The position numbers and the translations under genes are program-made. Of a stretch of DNA of 64,000 nt, positions 62,369 through 64,000 are shown piece by piece. The DNA is from Taklimakanibacter deserti. GTDB taxonomy: Bacteria > Pseudomonadota > Alphaproteobacteria > Rhizobiales > Aestuariivirgaceae. Under the pieces are notes generated by a model. That model searched no databases. It was not told where the DNA came from and saw nothing but the letters and a program-made list of their open reading frames with translations. How positions within the stretch are numbered: position 1 is the first letter of the stretch; every line of letters begins with the position of its first letter. Where the stretch lies: positions 310,001 through 374,000 of the forward strand of contig QORU01000005.1 of assembly GCA_003574785.1 (NCBI GenBank), in the 5' to 3' direction.

Positions 62369-63019
62369 GTGACGAAGCTCTTCAGCAAGAAATTCCGCGG
62401 CCTCATGGCGGCAGCGACCATGGCCGGCCTCCTCTCTCTGGGCGGGGCCGGGGTCGCCAAATCCGTCGACCTGACCGCCGACCAGTCCGCCCGCGTCAAG
62501 GAAGTCGCCAGCTATATCCAGGGCTTCAAGACGCTGCAGGGCGAGTTCACCCAGGTGAGCTCAAAGGGCAATGTTTCCAAGGGCGTTTTCATCCTGTCGA
62601 AGCCCGGCAAGATGCGCTTCGAATATGCCTCGCCCAACCCCTTCATCATCGTCTCGGACGGGACCTGGGTGACGATCAAGAACCGGGCCAAGGACAAGGC
62701 CGAGGAATATCCCTTGTCGCAGACGCCGCTCAGGCTCGTTCTCGACGACGACATCGACCTGCTCGAGGAAGCCAATATCCTTGATGTCGACATCAAGGAT
62801 GGGCTCACCACCATCACCTTGCAGGACCGCAAGAAGACCGTGCCGGGCCACCTGATCATTACCTATGACGAGGCCAAGAAGGCGCTCCAGCAATGGGTGG
62901 TGGTCGACGGCCAGGGCCGGCGCACCACGGTTTCGCTGGAGAATATTGTCGCAGGCGGCAAGCCCGATCCAAAATTATTCAAGGTCGAAGTGCGCCGCCT
63001 GAAGGACAAGAAGCGCTAG
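62369..63019 (+). CDS. lolA: Outer-membrane lipoprotein carrier protein LolA
   Basis: The 216-residue periplasmic chaperone carries lipoproteins to the outer membrane. It has a signal peptide (LMAAATMAGLLSLGGAGVAKS), then YIQGFKTLQGEFTQVSSKGN, GVFILSKPGKMRFEYASPNP and IIVSDGTWVTIKNRAKDKAE, the conserved LolA core. GTG 62369 has AAGGGA upstream. ftsK-lolA-xthA is a conserved order in this group. Confidence 0.93.
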   Translation: MTKLFSKKFRGLMAAATMAGLLSLGGAGVAKSVDLTADQSARVKEVASYIQGFKTLQGEFTQVSSKGNVSKGVFILSKPGKMRFEYASPNPFIIVSDGTWVTIKNRAKDKAEEYPLSQTPLRLVLDDDIDLLEEANILDVDIKDGLTTITLQDRKKTVPGHLIITYDEAKKALQQWVVVDGQGRRTTVSLENIVAGGKPDPKLFKVEVRRLKDKKR

Positions 63020-63381
63020 CTTTCCGGCGCGGAACAACCGCGCCTCGAGGAATCCGCGCCGATTCAAATCGTTAGCCGAAATATGCGGTTTTTGTGGCAA
63101 AGTTTCCGCGTTTTCGGCCCGGAAATAGGCGCATATCTGCTCTCCTGAATGTGACTGGCTGGGCATTGAAATCCGGATACGGACTATCTAACTAATCAGT
63201 CGTGCAGCAGGCTAAGTCCCAGCCCACGCCCCCCCGCTTGTAGGTTGGGATCTGCTGTACGCGCCGGTCTTCCCCTCCCGGCGCAATTGCGCACGAGGCG
63301 CCGGGCGCCCGGACCCCGAACCGGGCGCCCACTTTTTTGCCCCCTTGCCTCGGAACCGGGCGGCGGGCATTTACCCTCCTC
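63020..63381. other. Intergenic region lolA-xthA with structured segment
   Basis: About 360 bases without a gene. From about 63200 to 63300 the sequence can fold: CAGCAG (63208-63213) with CTGCTG near 63252, enclosing TCCCA.../TGGGA pairings. The intrinsic terminator listed next ends the segment. The lolA transcript could simply extend this far, or a short RNA could start near 63190; no good promoter is visible. Confidence 0.4.
63303..63338 (+). terminator. Strong intrinsic terminator before xthA
   Basis: A perfect 10-bp stem GGGCGCCCGG/CCGGGCGCCC (63303-63312 with 63321-63330) with an eight-base loop is followed by ACTTTTTT. It separates lolA (and any RNA between) from xthA, 44 bases before the xthA start. 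Confidence 0.88.
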
Positions 63382-64000
63382 ATGAAACTGAAAATCGCCA
63401 CCTGGAACATCAATTCCGTGCGCTTGCGCATCGGCCTGGTCTGCCGCCTGCTCAAGGAGCGCGCCCCCGACGTCCTCTGCCTCCAGGAAACCAAATGCCC
63501 ACAAGGGCAGTTTCCCTCCGCGCCCCTCAAGGAGCTGGGCTACACCCATATCGCCGAGTCCGGCCAGGCCGGCTATCACGGCGTCGCCATCGTCTCGCGC
63601 CTGCCGCTCAATCAGATCGCCGTGCGCGCCTTCTGCCAGAAGCAGGACTGCCGCCATATCGCCGCCGTCATCGGCGAGCGCGAGCCCATCATCCTGCACA
63701 ATCTCTATGTGCCCGCCGGCGGCGATGAGCCCGACCGCGAGATCAACGAGAAATTCGGCCACAAGCTCGATTTCGTCGCCGAGCTCGAGCACTGGTTCGG
63801 CAACGGCTCGGTGCCGGCCAAGCATCACGGCATCGTGGTCGGCGACCTCAATATCGCGCCGCTCGAAAACGATGTCTGGTCGCACAAGCAGCTCTTGAAG
63901 ATCGTGAGCCACACGCCGGTCGAGACGGAGGGGCTCACCCGGGCCCAGGCGGCGGGCGGCTGGGTCGACCTGATCCGCCAGCACATCCCGGCCGAAGAGA
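63382..64000 (+). CDS. xthA: Exodeoxyribonuclease III, 5' part
   Basis: The first 206 codons of an AP endonuclease/exonuclease III; the window ends before the C-terminus. Catalytic-site motifs are present: KIATWNINSVRLR (Asn), LCLQETKCPQ (metal-binding Glu), GYHGVAIVSR, HNLYVPAGGDEPD and VVGDLNIAPLENDVW (Asp and Asn). The missing end should hold the final GxDH motif. The gene repairs abasic sites. Confidence 0.95.
   Translation, partial: MKLKIATWNINSVRLRIGLVCRLLKERAPDVLCLQETKCPQGQFPSAPLKELGYTHIAESGQAGYHGVAIVSRLPLNQIAVRAFCQKQDCRHIAAVIGEREPIILHNLYVPAGGDEPDREINEKFGHKLDFVAELEHWFGNGSVPAKHHGIVVGDLNIAPLENDVWSHKQLLKIVSHTPVETEGLTRAQAAGGWVDLIRQHIPAEE

Overview
The window looks like chromosomal DNA of a high-GC alphaproteobacterium, most likely of the order Hyphomicrobiales (Rhizobiales). 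The case rests on gene content and order: families largely confined to alphaproteobacteria (DUF2794, DUF2125, the Gln-rich TIGR02302/DUF4175 protein); the blocks tlpA<>argH, lptM-like-lysA-TIGR02302, aroQ-hisC-tyrC and ubiH-like / glnK-amtB-ftsK-lolA-xthA; PHB genes with phaR; a GTTC-N7-GTTC LexA box; and many rhizobial-style palindromic intergenic repeats. No rRNA, tRNA, CRISPR array, transposase or phage gene was seen.

Layout. 1-6 kb: the 3' end of a DUF1287 gene, htpG, DUF2794, a Bax-inhibitor-1 membrane protein, thpR-phhB, and a TesA-like esterase divergent from an ABC exporter pair (to 8.7 kb). 8.6-11.1 kb: a frameshifted DHA2 exporter with a divergent LysR regulator. 11.1-19.7 kb: cobalamin adenosyltransferase, rhomboid protease, etfBA, an accessory block (hydrolase-NTF2 fusion, AraC, MFS), 3-hydroxybutyryl-CoA dehydrogenase and tlpA. 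19.8-29.7 kb: argH, then an accessory block (hydrolase-MarR-class III cyclase operon and two tandem paralogous membrane proteins) separating argH from lptM-like, lysA and the TIGR02302 gene. 30-34.6 kb: chorismate mutase, hisC, tyrC, DUF2125 and a gamma-glutamylcyclotransferase interrupted in frame by a palindromic repeat. 34.6-40.5 kb: an SOS-type gene, class II ribonucleotide reductase, a toxin with two antitoxin-like HTH genes, an NTF2-like protein, a NYN nuclease and plsC. 40.5-46.4 kb: ftsEX, a zinc-ribbon protein, hpt, SDR, methyltransferase, gloB, cupin. 46.4-50.3 kb: a DMT exporter and the PHB genes phaB, phaA, phaR. 50.3-57.5 kb: a GGDEF/EAL protein, ggt bracketed by inverted hairpin elements, fhs and a UbiH-type hydroxylase. 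57.7-64 kb: glnK-amtB behind a sigma-54-like promoter, ftsK, lolA and the start of xthA.

Functional links. PduO-type adenosyltransferase can supply adenosylcobalamin to the class II ribonucleotide reductase. EtfAB, Hbd, PhaA, PhaB and PhaR belong to acyl-CoA/PHB metabolism. Chorismate mutase, HisC and TyrC make tyrosine. GlnK and AmtB form the ammonium-uptake module.

Most unusual features: (i) a family of paired long hairpins with a constant A-rich one-sided bulge, one copy inside a coding region and two in inverted orientation around ggt; (ii) a hydrolase-MarR-cyclase operon whose sigma-70 promoter is covered by two palindromic operators; (iii) an uncharacterised gene with a LexA box over its -10 and a probably leaderless start; (iv) a toxin gene followed by two overlapping HTH antitoxin-like genes. 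All calls come from reading the sequence; no database search was run.
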